Below are positions 50,451 to 59,395 of a DNA stretch of 64,000 nt, piece by piece. The DNA is from Acidobacteriota bacterium (lineage in GTDB: Bacteria > Actinomycetota > Actinomycetes > Actinomycetales > Microbacteriaceae): assembly GCA_019352055.1 (NCBI GenBank), contig JABBOB010000002.1, positions 1-64,000 of the forward strand, given 5' to 3'. The notes beneath the pieces are model-generated. The model did no database searches, was not told the DNA's origin, and saw nothing but the letters and a program-made list of their open reading frames with translations. The position numbers and the translations under genes are program-made. How positions within the stretch are numbered: the stretch's first letter is position 1; the number at the start of each line of letters is the position of its first letter.

Positions 50451-50894
50451 ATGCCTACTCGTACCGCCCGCACCGCCTGGGACGGCGGCCTCCAGGACGG
50501 CTCCGGCCAGGTCGAGCTGAGCAGCTCGAAGGTCGGCACCTACGACGTGTCCTTCCCGCGTCGCGCGGCGGACGACGCGGGCGGGTACACCAGCCCCGAG
50601 GAGCTGATCGCGGCGGCGCACTCGGCATGCTTCGCGATGCAGCTGTCCGCGGTCATCGCGGCCGCCGGCGGCACCCCCGTCTCCCTCGAGGTCACGGCCG
50701 ACGTCTCCCTCGGCCCGGACAGCTCGGACGGCGGCTTCAAGCTCACCGGCATCACGCTGACGGTGAAGGGCGAGGTCGAAGGGCTGGACGAGGCCGGGTT
50801 CCGGACGGCCGCCGAGACCGCGAAGGCGAGCTGCCCGGTGAGCAAGGCGCTGACCGGGGTCGAGATCGGCCTCGAGGCCTCGCTCGTCGAGTGA
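50451..50894 (+). CDS. OsmC-family peroxiredoxin
   Basis: 'SPEELIAAAHSACFAMQLSAVIAAAG', 'CPVSKAL'. Confidence 0.92.
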   Translation: MPTRTARTAWDGGLQDGSGQVELSSSKVGTYDVSFPRRAADDAGGYTSPEELIAAAHSACFAMQLSAVIAAAGGTPVSLEVTADVSLGPDSSDGGFKLTGITLTVKGEVEGLDEAGFRTAAETAKASCPVSKALTGVEIGLEASLVE

Positions 50895-50901
50895 GCGCCT
50901 C

Positions 50902-50924
50902 ACGGCGGCGGCTTCCGCTGCCGT
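50902..50924 (+). terminator. Hairpin downstream of osmC-like gene
   Basis: ACGGCGGCGG-ctt-CCGCTGCCGT, 10-bp stem with one wobble. Confidence 0.5.
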
Positions 50925-51072
50925 CGCGTCCGCGCCGCCGACCACCGGACCCGGCTCCCGTCGAGCCCGGTGGGCCGGCGGCGGCCGCCCGCGCCGCGCG
51001 CTGAGCCCCGTCGGCCGCGGATCATCGGCGGACGAGCACGGGACCTCGCATTTCGCGGGTACGGTTCGCATC

Positions 51073-52158
51073 GTGTCCCGCATCGCCGCCGTCGCGACGG
51101 CACTTCCGACGAACTCCTACGCGCAGCAGGACATCACCGACATGCTGGCGCCGATGGTCGCCCACGACCCGCGCCGGCAGGCTCTGATGCGCCGCATGCA
51201 CGCCGCGACGCGGGTCGACACGCGGCACCTCGTGCTCCCGCTCGAGGAGTACCGCGACGCCCTGACGTTCGGCCAGTCGAACGACCGGTTCGTCTCGGAA
51301 GCGACCCGGCTCGCGGAGTCCGCGGTGCGCCGAGCGCTCGCCGAGGCGGACCTCCGGCCCGACGAGGTCGACCTGATCGTGTTCACCTCCGTGACCGGGA
51401 TGTCCGCGCCGAGCGTCGACGCCCTCCTCGTGCCGAGGCTCGGGATGCGCGAGGACGTGAAGCGGATGCCGATGTTCGGACTCGGGTGCGTCGCGGGCGC
51501 CAGCGGGATCGCGCGGGTCCACGACTACCTGGAGGGCCACCCCGACGGCGTCGCCCTCCTCGTCTCCGTCGAGCTCTGCTCCCTCACGGTGCAGAAGGAC
51601 GACGACTCCATGGACAACATCGTCGCGAGCGGTCTGTTCGGCGACGGGGCGGCCGCGGTGCTCCTGGTCGGCGCTGCCAGGGCTGCGGCGTTCACAGGAC
51701 CGGACGTCGTCGCGACGCGCAGCCGGCTGTACCCCGGCAGCGGCGGCATGATCGGCTTCCGGCCGAGCGAGACGGGCTTCCGGGTCATCCTCACCGCCGG
51801 TGTCGTCGACGTCATCGACGCGAACTTCCCGATCGACGCGACCGAGTTCCTCGAGGACCACGGGCTGCACGTCGCCGACATCGGGACCTGGATCGCGCAT
51901 CCCGGCGGTCCGAAGGTGCTCGACGCCTTCCAGCGCGGACTCGACCTCCCCGCCGGGGCGCTCGACCGCAGCTGGGCGTCGATGGCGGCCGTGGGGAACC
52001 TCTCGTCGTCGAGCGTCCTGCACGTGCTGGCGGACGAGCTGCGCGCCCCGCACCCGTCGCTGGAGCACGGCCTGCTGTTTGCCCTCGGGCCCGGGGTGAG
52101 CGCGGAGTTCGTGCTGCTGCGGTGGCCCGAGCCGGTCGAGGTGCTGGCCGCGGCATGA
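51073..52158 (+). CDS. Type III polyketide synthase (chalcone/alkylresorcinol-synthase-like)
   Basis: 'MFGLGCVAGASGIAR' catalytic Cys, 'WIAHPGGPKVLDAF' His, 'VGNLSSSSVL' Asn. Confidence 0.93.
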   Translation: MSRIAAVATALPTNSYAQQDITDMLAPMVAHDPRRQALMRRMHAATRVDTRHLVLPLEEYRDALTFGQSNDRFVSEATRLAESAVRRALAEADLRPDEVDLIVFTSVTGMSAPSVDALLVPRLGMREDVKRMPMFGLGCVAGASGIARVHDYLEGHPDGVALLVSVELCSLTVQKDDDSMDNIVASGLFGDGAAAVLLVGAARAAAFTGPDVVATRSRLYPGSGGMIGFRPSETGFRVILTAGVVDVIDANFPIDATEFLEDHGLHVADIGTWIAHPGGPKVLDAFQRGLDLPAGALDRSWASMAAVGNLSSSSVLHVLADELRAPHPSLEHGLLFALGPGVSAEFVLLRWPEPVEVLAAA

Positions 52159-52730
52159 GCGGGGTGCTGCACGCCGGCACCACCGGATGGTGGATCGCCT
52201 ACGGCGCCTACCTCCTCCTGCTCGCGGCGACGGCGGCCGAGCGCTTCGTGGAGCTCGGCGTCTCGGTCCGGAACGCCCGCTGGGCCTTCGCGCAGGGCGG
52301 CAGGGAGACGGGGCGCGGGCACTTCCCGCCCATGGTCGCCCTGCACACCGCGCTGATCGCCGCGTGCGGGCTCGAGCCGCTGCTGACCGGCAGGGCCTTC
52401 GTCGCGGCGCTCGCGGTGCCGGCGCTGGTGGTCGCACTCGCCTCGCAGGGTCTGCGGTGGTGGTGCATCCGCACGCTCGGGCGGCGATGGAACACCCGGA
52501 TCGTCGTCGTGCCGGGCCTGCCGCTCGTGCGGCGCGGGCCGTACCGCCTGCTGCCGCACCCGAACTACGTCGCCGTCGTGCTCGAGGGGGTCGCGCTGCC
52601 CCTCGTCGGCTCGGCGTGGCTCACCGCCACAGCCTTCACCCTGCTGAACGCCGTGCTGCTGCTCGGCTTCCGCATCCCCGCGGAGGAGCGGGCGCTCGCC
52701 GCCGCGCCCGTGGAGGATCCGGCGCGATGA
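52155..52730 (+). CDS. Isoprenylcysteine carboxyl methyltransferase-like membrane protein (BpsB/SrsB-like)
   Basis: 'RRWNTRIVVVPGLPLVRRGPYRLLPHPNYVAVVLEGVALPLVGSAWLTA' ICMT motif; ATGA overlap with PKS. Confidence 0.87.
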   Translation: MSGVLHAGTTGWWIAYGAYLLLLAATAAERFVELGVSVRNARWAFAQGGRETGRGHFPPMVALHTALIAACGLEPLLTGRAFVAALAVPALVVALASQGLRWWCIRTLGRRWNTRIVVVPGLPLVRRGPYRLLPHPNYVAVVLEGVALPLVGSAWLTATAFTLLNAVLLLGFRIPAEERALAAAPVEDPAR

Positions 52731-53221
52731 CCGCGTTCTCCGTCCGCGAGGTCGAGGAGCGCGACTGGGTGCGGATGCGCGCCCTCCGCCTGGAGATGCT
52801 CGCGGACACCCCGATCGCCTACCTCGAGACGCTGGCGACCGCGGAGGCCCATCCCGTCTCGCACTGGCAGCGGCTCGCGCGCGGGCGACCCGGCGGCACC
52901 AAGCTCGTCGCCGAGCTCGAGGACGGCCGCTGGGTCGGCACCATGACCGGCATCATCGCGGAGGGCACCCCGACGCTCGTCGCCGTCTACGTGTCGCCCA
53001 CGGTCCGTGGGGCCGCAGCCGGCGTCACCGACGCGCTGCTGGCCGGTGTCGAGCGCTGGGCGGTGCAGCACGGCGACCAGCTGCGCCTGGAGGTCAACGA
53101 GCTGAACGGCCGCGCGGTGGAGGCGTACCGTCGCCGCGGGTTCGTGCTGACCGGGAGGACGACGCCGTACCCCCTCGATCCGCCCTCTTTCGAGCTCGAG
53201 ATGGTGAAGCGGCTCCGCTGA
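52727..53221 (+). CDS. GNAT-family N-acetyltransferase
   Basis: 'VAVYVSPTVRGAAAGVTDALLAGVERWAVQHGDQLRLEVNELNGRAVEAYRRRGFVLTG'; ATGA overlap. Confidence 0.9.
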   Translation: MTAFSVREVEERDWVRMRALRLEMLADTPIAYLETLATAEAHPVSHWQRLARGRPGGTKLVAELEDGRWVGTMTGIIAEGTPTLVAVYVSPTVRGAAAGVTDALLAGVERWAVQHGDQLRLEVNELNGRAVEAYRRRGFVLTGRTTPYPLDPPSFELEMVKRLR

Positions 53222-53279
53222 CCGACGCGGGCAGACCCGGGAGGCCTCGAAGGTCGGCTGGGCCGGGGAGAATGGCGGC

Positions 53280-54530
53280 GTGACGGCGAAGGGCGGCGAG
53301 GGCGAGCGGCAGGTCTCCGCCGCCGACGTCGACAGCTCCCGCGCCACCGTGCTGCACGTCGACATGGACGCGTTCTTCGCCTCCGTCGAGCTGCTCGACC
53401 ACCCGGAACTCGCGCACCGGCCGGTGATCATCGGGCACGAGGGCGGCCGGGGCATCGTCAGCTCCGCGAACTACGCGGCCAGGCGGTACGGGATCCGCTC
53501 CGCGATGCCGGTGTCGCGCGCGATGCGGATCTGCCCTGCCGCGGTGGTGCTGCAGCCGCACTACGAGAAGTACCGCGACGCCTCCGCGGAGGTGATGCGC
53601 ATCTTCCACGACGTCACGCCGCTCGTCGAGCCGCTCTCGATCGACGAGGCGTTCCTCGACGTCGCGGGCGCCGTGCGGCTGTTCGGACCGCCGGCGCAGA
53701 TCGCCGCGGACCTCCGCGCCCGGGTGCGGCACGAGACCGGGCTCACCTGCAGCGTGGGCGCGGGAGCGACGAAGTTCATCGCGAAGCTCGCGTCCACCCG
53801 GTCGAAGCCGGACGGGCTGCTCGTGATCCCGCCCGAGCGGACGCTCGACTTCCTCCATCCGCTGCCAATCGGCGCCATCTGGGGCGTGGGGCCGGCGACA
53901 CGGGAGTCGCTGGAGCGACGCGGGATCCGCACCGTCCGCGATCTCGCCGAGACCCCCGGGCACGTGCTCGAGGGCTGGGTGGGTGCTGCCGCCGGCGCCA
54001 AGCTGCACGACCTCGCCTGGGGTCGCGACGCCCGTCCCGTGAGCACGAGCCGCACCGACAAGAGCGTCGGCCACGAGAACACGTTCGGTACCGACGTCCG
54101 TGACGTCGGCGCGCTGAAGCGGGAGCTGCTCGAGCAGGCCGACCGGGTGGCGGTCCGACTCCGCCGGGGCGGCTGGCGCGCGCGGACGATCTCGCTGAAG
54201 GTCCGGTTCTCCGACTTCACCACCATCACGCGTTCGCGCACCGTGCCGGAGGCGACGGACCTCGCCCGGCGGATCCACGAGGAGACGATCGCGCTGCTCG
54301 ACGCAGCCGACCTGCGTGGACGTGCGGTGCGGCTGCTCGGCACGCGCGGCGAGCAGCTCGTGCGTGCGGAGGACGAGGTGCTCGGCCTCTGGAGCGACCA
54401 GGAGCAGTGGCGCGGGGTGGAGACCGCGGCGGACAAGGCGTCCATCCGGTTCGGGCGGGGGGCGGTGCTGCCCGCAGCGCTGCTCGCGCGTCCCGCGGAC
54501 CGCGAACGACTCGTCGACGGCGAGGACTGA
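53280..54530 (+). CDS. dinB: DNA polymerase IV
   Basis: 'VLHVDMDAFFASVELLDHPEL', 'SIDEAFLDV', 'CSVGAGATKFIAKLASTRSKPDG'. Confidence 0.94.
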   Translation: MTAKGGEGERQVSAADVDSSRATVLHVDMDAFFASVELLDHPELAHRPVIIGHEGGRGIVSSANYAARRYGIRSAMPVSRAMRICPAAVVLQPHYEKYRDASAEVMRIFHDVTPLVEPLSIDEAFLDVAGAVRLFGPPAQIAADLRARVRHETGLTCSVGAGATKFIAKLASTRSKPDGLLVIPPERTLDFLHPLPIGAIWGVGPATRESLERRGIRTVRDLAETPGHVLEGWVGAAAGAKLHDLAWGRDARPVSTSRTDKSVGHENTFGTDVRDVGALKRELLEQADRVAVRLRRGGWRARTISLKVRFSDFTTITRSRTVPEATDLARRIHEETIALLDAADLRGRAVRLLGTRGEQLVRAEDEVLGLWSDQEQWRGVETAADKASIRFGRGAVLPAALLARPADRERLVDGED

Positions 54531-54535
54531 GCCCG

Positions 54536-56485
54536 GTGGAGGTGCAGGGTCCCCGCCGAGAGACGTCGCGGCACCGGTCGGCGTCGCGGTTCGCGATCCC
54601 GCGGCCGGCCGGCCGCTTGGCGACGATCCTCACGCCGGCCGTGTCCCTGCTGCCGGCGGTGGTGGCGCTCGTCGTGGTCCAGTCGCTCAACCCGGCCGCG
54701 CAGCGCGTCCCGACCGGTGCCGCCCGGTTCGATCTGACCGGCGCGTGGCTCGCGACCGAGCCCGGTGCGGTGGCCGGCACGACGTCGTGGCTCGCTGCGC
54801 CGACCCTCGGGCGACTCCAGCTCGGAGCGCTGCTCCGGGTCCTGCAGGGCGGCCAGAGCCAGAGCGTCCTGGCGGCGGCGCACGGCGGGATGCTGCTGCT
54901 GACCGTCGTGCAGGCGGTGCTGCTGTGGTGGGTGCTCCGTCGGCTCTCGGTGGGAGGCGTCGGGGCAGGGCTGGCCACGGCCCTGTTCGGTGTCGCGCCG
55001 ATCGCGATCGGGGTGCACACCGCGGTCTCGGCCGTCGCGGTGGCCGCCTGCTGGCTGCTCCTCGCGGCGGGGCTGACGCTGGGCGTCACGCGCGCCGAGC
55101 GGATCGCCGGCGGCGTCGCGGCGGCCGTGGCCGTCGCCTCCGCGCCGGCGGTCGCGATCGTGCTCCTGCCGCTCGCCGTGCTGCTGGCCCTGCGACTCCG
55201 GAGGGAGCGGCGAGCGCTCGGCGGTCCCTGGGCCCGCGCGGCGCTGTCGACCGCGGCGGGCTTCGTGGTGGCGGCGGTGCTCATCGCTCTCGTGATGGCG
55301 ATCGCCGCGGCCTTGCCGTCCGGTGCCGCCACGGCCCGGCTCGACGCGCTGACCACGGCCCAGGACGCGACGCCGGTCGGCGGCTTCGCAGCGATCGTGC
55401 TGTGGGCAGGGTCCGATCCGCTGTCCCTGCTCGTGGCCGTGGGCGCCGTCGTGCTCGCCGCGGTCGCGGCGCGGGATCGTGCGATCACCGTCCTCGTCGC
55501 GGTCGGCGCCGTCGCCTCGATCTGGCCGCAGGGCGGCGATCCCGTGCCGCCGCTGGTCGTGCTGCTGCCGCTCGTCGCGGCGGCCGTCGCCCGGTCGGTC
55601 GACGTCGGCGTCGCGGCGCTCGGCCATCCGTTGTTCGTCCGGAGCGTGCTGGGCTCCGCATGGCTCACCGCGGTGGGCGCGGTGCTCGTGGTCGCGGTGG
55701 TCGCCTGGGTGGTGGGGCTGAGCGCGCTCGTGCGGGGCGGCGACCTGCCCGTAACGAAGGTCGAGCGCTGGGTCGCCGCCAGCGTGCCCGCCGGCCAGAC
55801 GGTGCTCGTCGGCCTCGGTGTCTACCCGGATCTGGTCGGGACGGCCAAGGCGCAGGTGGGCTGGTACGGCAGCGGGAACGGGGCGACCGCGGTCCCGAGC
55901 TCGGTGCCCTGGAGCCGCGCCGACTACATCGTCGTGGATGGCTCGCTGCCCTCGGACCGCACCGGCGCCGCGGCGACGGCGCTGGGGCGCTCGCTCGAGG
56001 TCGCGACGTTCGGCACCGGGAGCGCGGAGCTGTCCGTGCGCGCGGTCCGTCAGGCCGGTGCGTCGGTACCGCTGAAGCCGCCCACGACCGCGGCCGGCAG
56101 GGCCGCGGCGGCCCTCCGGAAGTCGGTCGGGATGCAGCTCGCGGAGAACCCGCGGATCCAGCTGGACGGCAGAGACCGTGCGCTGCTCCTCGCGGGCGCG
56201 GTCGACACGAGGATCGCGATCGTCCTCGCGCAGTTCGTGACGTCCCACAGCATCGCGGTCAGCGGGTTCGGCGTGGCGTCCGGCGACGCGTCCGGGATCC
56301 GGACCGTCGTGACGATCAGCGAGATCGACGGCCGGAACGTGCCGTCCGACGGCACGAAGACGGGGGTGCTGCTCCGCTTCCTGTCCGATCTGCGCGGCCA
56401 GCTGGCGACGCGGTCGATCGACGCGACCGACAGCGGCATCTCCGCCGCGTTCCGACCCGAGCCGGATCTGATCCCCACCGGGTGA
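54536..56485 (+). CDS. Large polytopic membrane protein, GT-C-like topology, unknown function
   Basis: GTG start 5 nt after dinB stop; multiple TMs then extracellular 'RWVAASVPAGQTVLVGLGVYPDLVG...ADYIVVDGSLPSDR'. Confidence 0.72.
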   Translation: MEVQGPRRETSRHRSASRFAIPRPAGRLATILTPAVSLLPAVVALVVVQSLNPAAQRVPTGAARFDLTGAWLATEPGAVAGTTSWLAAPTLGRLQLGALLRVLQGGQSQSVLAAAHGGMLLLTVVQAVLLWWVLRRLSVGGVGAGLATALFGVAPIAIGVHTAVSAVAVAACWLLLAAGLTLGVTRAERIAGGVAAAVAVASAPAVAIVLLPLAVLLALRLRRERRALGGPWARAALSTAAGFVVAAVLIALVMAIAAALPSGAATARLDALTTAQDATPVGGFAAIVLWAGSDPLSLLVAVGAVVLAAVAARDRAITVLVAVGAVASIWPQGGDPVPPLVVLLPLVAAAVARSVDVGVAALGHPLFVRSVLGSAWLTAVGAVLVVAVVAWVVGLSALVRGGDLPVTKVERWVAASVPAGQTVLVGLGVYPDLVGTAKAQVGWYGSGNGATAVPSSVPWSRADYIVVDGSLPSDRTGAAATALGRSLEVATFGTGSAELSVRAVRQAGASVPLKPPTTAAGRAAAALRKSVGMQLAENPRIQLDGRDRALLLAGAVDTRIAIVLAQFVTSHSIAVSGFGVASGDASGIRTVVTISEIDGRNVPSDGTKTGVLLRFLSDLRGQLATRSIDATDSGISAAFRPEPDLIPTG

Positions 56486-56537
56486 TCGCATCGGTTTTCG
56501 GGGGATTCGGAGGAGAGGGGTCCACACTCTGCGACCG

Positions 56538-57380
56538 ATGAAGCGAATCGCCCGCCCCCTGCTCGCCGCGTTGGCCGTCGCCCTCGTGGCGCTCGCGCTC
56601 CCTGCCGCGCCCGCCTCCGCCGCCTCGCGCGACGGCTGGCTGCGGCTCGCGCACATGTCACCGGACACCTCGGCGGTGAACATCACCCTGTCGAGCCTGT
56701 CCGGCGACGTCACGCTCTTCCGCATGCAGAACGTCGGCTACGGCGCGGTGTCGGAGTACATGAAGCTGCCGCAGGGCACCTACGCGATCGCGATGGTCCC
56801 CGCCGGCACGAACGACCCGAACGCGACCCCGGTCGTCAGCGGTTCGGTCCAGGTGAAGGCCGGCGTGGCGGAGACGCTCGCCGCGATCGGCAAGAACGCT
56901 GCGCTCAAGACGACGGTGTTCACCGACGACCTCGCTTCGGTGCCCGGCGGCGACGCCCGCGTCCGGATCGTGCAGGCGTCCGTGACCCATCCGACGGTCG
57001 ACGTCACGGCCGGGTCGACGACGGTCGCGACCGGTGCGCCGTTCGGGGACGTGTCCAAGTACGTGACCGTCAAGGCCGGGTCCACCTCCATCGACCTGAA
57101 GGCCGGCTCGAAGGACCGGACGGTCACCCAGCAGTTCTCGGCCGGCAGCTCCCACACGCTGTTCGTGATCGACGACGCCAAGGGGGACCTGACGATCTCA
57201 CCGGCGCTCGACAGCGCTGCCGCGACGCAGGTCCCGGTGGGCTCGCTGGCAGCCGGCGGCGGCGGGTTGGCGGACGGCACGTCGAACGTGGCCCTGCTGC
57301 TGGCCGCGATCGCCGCAGCCGGCGGGTTCGGCGCGATGGGCATGATGGCGCGGCGCCGGGGCGAGGTGCGCGCGTCCTGA
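56538..57380 (+). CDS. DUF4397-domain secreted protein with C-terminal TM anchor
   Basis: Signal peptide 'MKRIARPLLAALAVALVALALPAAPASAA'; 'GWLRLAHMSPDTSAVNITL'; C-terminal hydrophobic segment + 'RRRGE'. Confidence 0.87.
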   Translation: MKRIARPLLAALAVALVALALPAAPASAASRDGWLRLAHMSPDTSAVNITLSSLSGDVTLFRMQNVGYGAVSEYMKLPQGTYAIAMVPAGTNDPNATPVVSGSVQVKAGVAETLAAIGKNAALKTTVFTDDLASVPGGDARVRIVQASVTHPTVDVTAGSTTVATGAPFGDVSKYVTVKAGSTSIDLKAGSKDRTVTQQFSAGSSHTLFVIDDAKGDLTISPALDSAAATQVPVGSLAAGGGGLADGTSNVALLLAAIAAAGGFGAMGMMARRRGEVRAS

Positions 57381-58087
57381 CCGCGCGGATCCGGCTCCTC
57401 GGCGTCCTCCTCGCCCTCACGCTGGCGATGGGGGGTGGAGCCGCGCTCGCGTGGGGCGGCGTGGTCGAGCGCCGCGCCGCAGCGGAGCAGGTCGCCGCCG
57501 AGCACTCCCGGCTCGCGGCGATGACCGCGGCGGAGCGGCGACTCGCGCGAGGCGGGACGGCCGGTCTGCAGAATCCGACCATCTCGGGATCGCAGCTGCC
57601 GACGCGCAGCACAGCGACGCCGATACGGCTGCTGATCCCGAGCATCGGCGTCGACACCGGGCTCGAGGACCTCCACCAGGACTCGCGGGGCGTCCTCGTC
57701 GCGCCGCACTACGCGGACACGGCCGGATGGTGGGAGAAGGGCGTCGTGCCCGGTGACGTCGGCGCCGCCGTCATCGTCGGCCACCTCGACACGATCCTCG
57801 GTCCCGCGGTGTTCGAGCACCTCAAGCAGCTGCGTCCCGGCGATCTGATCGAGATCCGGATGTCCGACCAGCGGACCGTGCGGTTCTCGGTCGACGGCAG
57901 CCACGTCGTCAAGAAGGCGCTGTTCCCGAGCAAGGAGGTCTACGGAGCGACGCCCGACGCCCAGCTGCGGCTGATCACCTGCAGCGAACCGTTCGATCCG
58001 GTGGCGCACAGCTACACGGACAACCTCGTGGTCTTCGCGACCCTCGCGTCCTCGCGGACGGGACCCGATCAGGCCAGAGGTCGCTGA
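57377..58087 (+). CDS. Class F sortase, probable CTG start (first ATG in frame at 57428)
   Basis: 'IRLLIPSIGVDTGLEDLHQDSRGVLVAPHYADTAGWWEKGVVPGDVGAAVIVGHLDT', 'LRLITCSEPFDPVAHSYTDNLVVFA' with sortase His, Cys and downstream strand. Confidence 0.85.
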   Translation: MTARIRLLGVLLALTLAMGGGAALAWGGVVERRAAAEQVAAEHSRLAAMTAAERRLARGGTAGLQNPTISGSQLPTRSTATPIRLLIPSIGVDTGLEDLHQDSRGVLVAPHYADTAGWWEKGVVPGDVGAAVIVGHLDTILGPAVFEHLKQLRPGDLIEIRMSDQRTVRFSVDGSHVVKKALFPSKEVYGATPDAQLRLITCSEPFDPVAHSYTDNLVVFATLASSRTGPDQARGR

Positions 58088-59265
58088 GCGAGCTGTTCGC
58101 GCGACCACGCGGTGGGATCGGCGAGCACCTCCCGCGCCCCGTCGCGCGCTGCCGGCTCGGCGTCGGAGGAGTTGCCCCAGAGCAGCACACCCCGCACGGT
58201 GCCGTCGTCGAGGTAGTACACGCTGCCCTTGACGCCCGGTTCCACCCAAGCCTCGACGGTCTCGAGGGAGGAGTCGAGCATGCCGACCGCTTCGTAGCGA
58301 TGACCGAAGAGCATCGAGTAGAAGTACGGCGTATAGGCGAACGGGGTCTCGTCGCCGACCATCGCCCGACCGGCCGCGCGGCCCTGCTTGCGGGCGAGGT
58401 CGACGTGCTCGATGCGCCTGCGTCCGAGCAGCGCGTCCGGGTAGCTCGCGACGTCGCCCGCCGCGGAGACGGACGGGTGGCTGGTGCGGAGGTGCTCGTC
58501 GACGACGATCCCGTCCTCGACGGCGAGCCCTGCCGCCTTCGCGAGCGCCGTGTTCGGCGTGATGCCGAGGCCGAGCACCACGACGTCGGCCTCGATCCTC
58601 GCGCCGCCCTCGGTCGTGAGCACGACACCGTCCTCGTCGGCGGTGCCGGACACGATGCGCGTGTCCGGCACGATCTCGACGCCGGCGTTCTCGAACCAGC
58701 CCTGGAACCGGGTCGCCAGGTCGGGCGGCAGCACCTTCTCGCGCAGCACCGAGTCCGGCGTGATCAGCGTCACCTGGCACTCGTTCTGCACGAGCGCCGC
58801 AGCGATCTCGGTCGCGATGTAACTGCCGCCCACGACGGCGACGCGAGGCCGATCGTTCGCGAGCTCGCGCAGGTGCCGGTAGTCCTCGAACGTCCGGAAG
58901 TAGATGACGCGGTCGCCCGCGGGCAGGTCGAGCGTCTTCGGGGAGCCGCCGGTCGCCAGCAGGAGCGCTCCGTACTCGATCGTCTCGCCCGCGGCGGTGA
59001 CGGTCTTCGCCGCCGGGTCGATCGACTCGACGGTGATGCCGGTGCGGATCTCCGCCCCGGTCGCCTCCGTGCCGAGCGGGACCTTGTCCTCGGTGAAGGT
59101 GGGGTCGATCCAGATCAGCTTCGACAGCGCCGGCCGGGTGTACGGCTCGTCCGGCTCGTCGCCGAGGACCAGGATCGCGCCGTCCGCATCCAGCTCGCGG
59201 ATGCCTCGCGCTGCGGCGTCCGCGATCATCCCGCCGCCGACGATGACGTACTCGTACCTGCTCAC
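58069..59265 (-). CDS. FAD-dependent pyridine nucleotide-disulfide oxidoreductase
   Basis: 'YEYVIVGGGMIADAAARGIRELDADGAILVLGDEPDEPYTRPALSK', 'VAVVGGSYIATEIAAAL'. Confidence 0.92.
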   Translation of the reverse strand: MSRYEYVIVGGGMIADAAARGIRELDADGAILVLGDEPDEPYTRPALSKLIWIDPTFTEDKVPLGTEATGAEIRTGITVESIDPAAKTVTAAGETIEYGALLLATGGSPKTLDLPAGDRVIYFRTFEDYRHLRELANDRPRVAVVGGSYIATEIAAALVQNECQVTLITPDSVLREKVLPPDLATRFQGWFENAGVEIVPDTRIVSGTADEDGVVLTTEGGARIEADVVVLGLGITPNTALAKAAGLAVEDGIVVDEHLRTSHPSVSAAGDVASYPDALLGRRRIEHVDLARKQGRAAGRAMVGDETPFAYTPYFYSMLFGHRYEAVGMLDSSLETVEAWVEPGVKGSVYYLDDGTVRGVLLWGNSSDAEPAARDGAREVLADPTAWSREQLAQRPLA

Positions 59266-59332
59266 GGCACCACCATCGCAGCCGCGGCTGAGGCCCGGTC
59301 CCAGGAGCCGCGCACCGTCGTCGGCGCGGCCG

Positions 59333-59392
59333 GGTGCATTTCGAAGGGGTTTCTGTCGGGCCGTCCCGACAGAAACCCCTTCGAAATGCACC
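59333..59392. repeat. Perfect 28-bp inverted repeat with 4-nt loop
   Basis: GGTGCATTTCGAAGGGGTTTCTGTCGGG-ccgt-CCCGACAGAAACCCCTTCGAAATGCACC, 3 nt beyond the treZ stop. Confidence 0.95.
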
Positions 59393-59395
59393 TCC

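Noticed and set aside
53561-56725. 1054-aa minus-strand ORF antisense to dinB and the membrane protein
   Set aside because: Shadow ORF; opposite strand has the DinB catalytic motifs and a plausible multi-TM protein.
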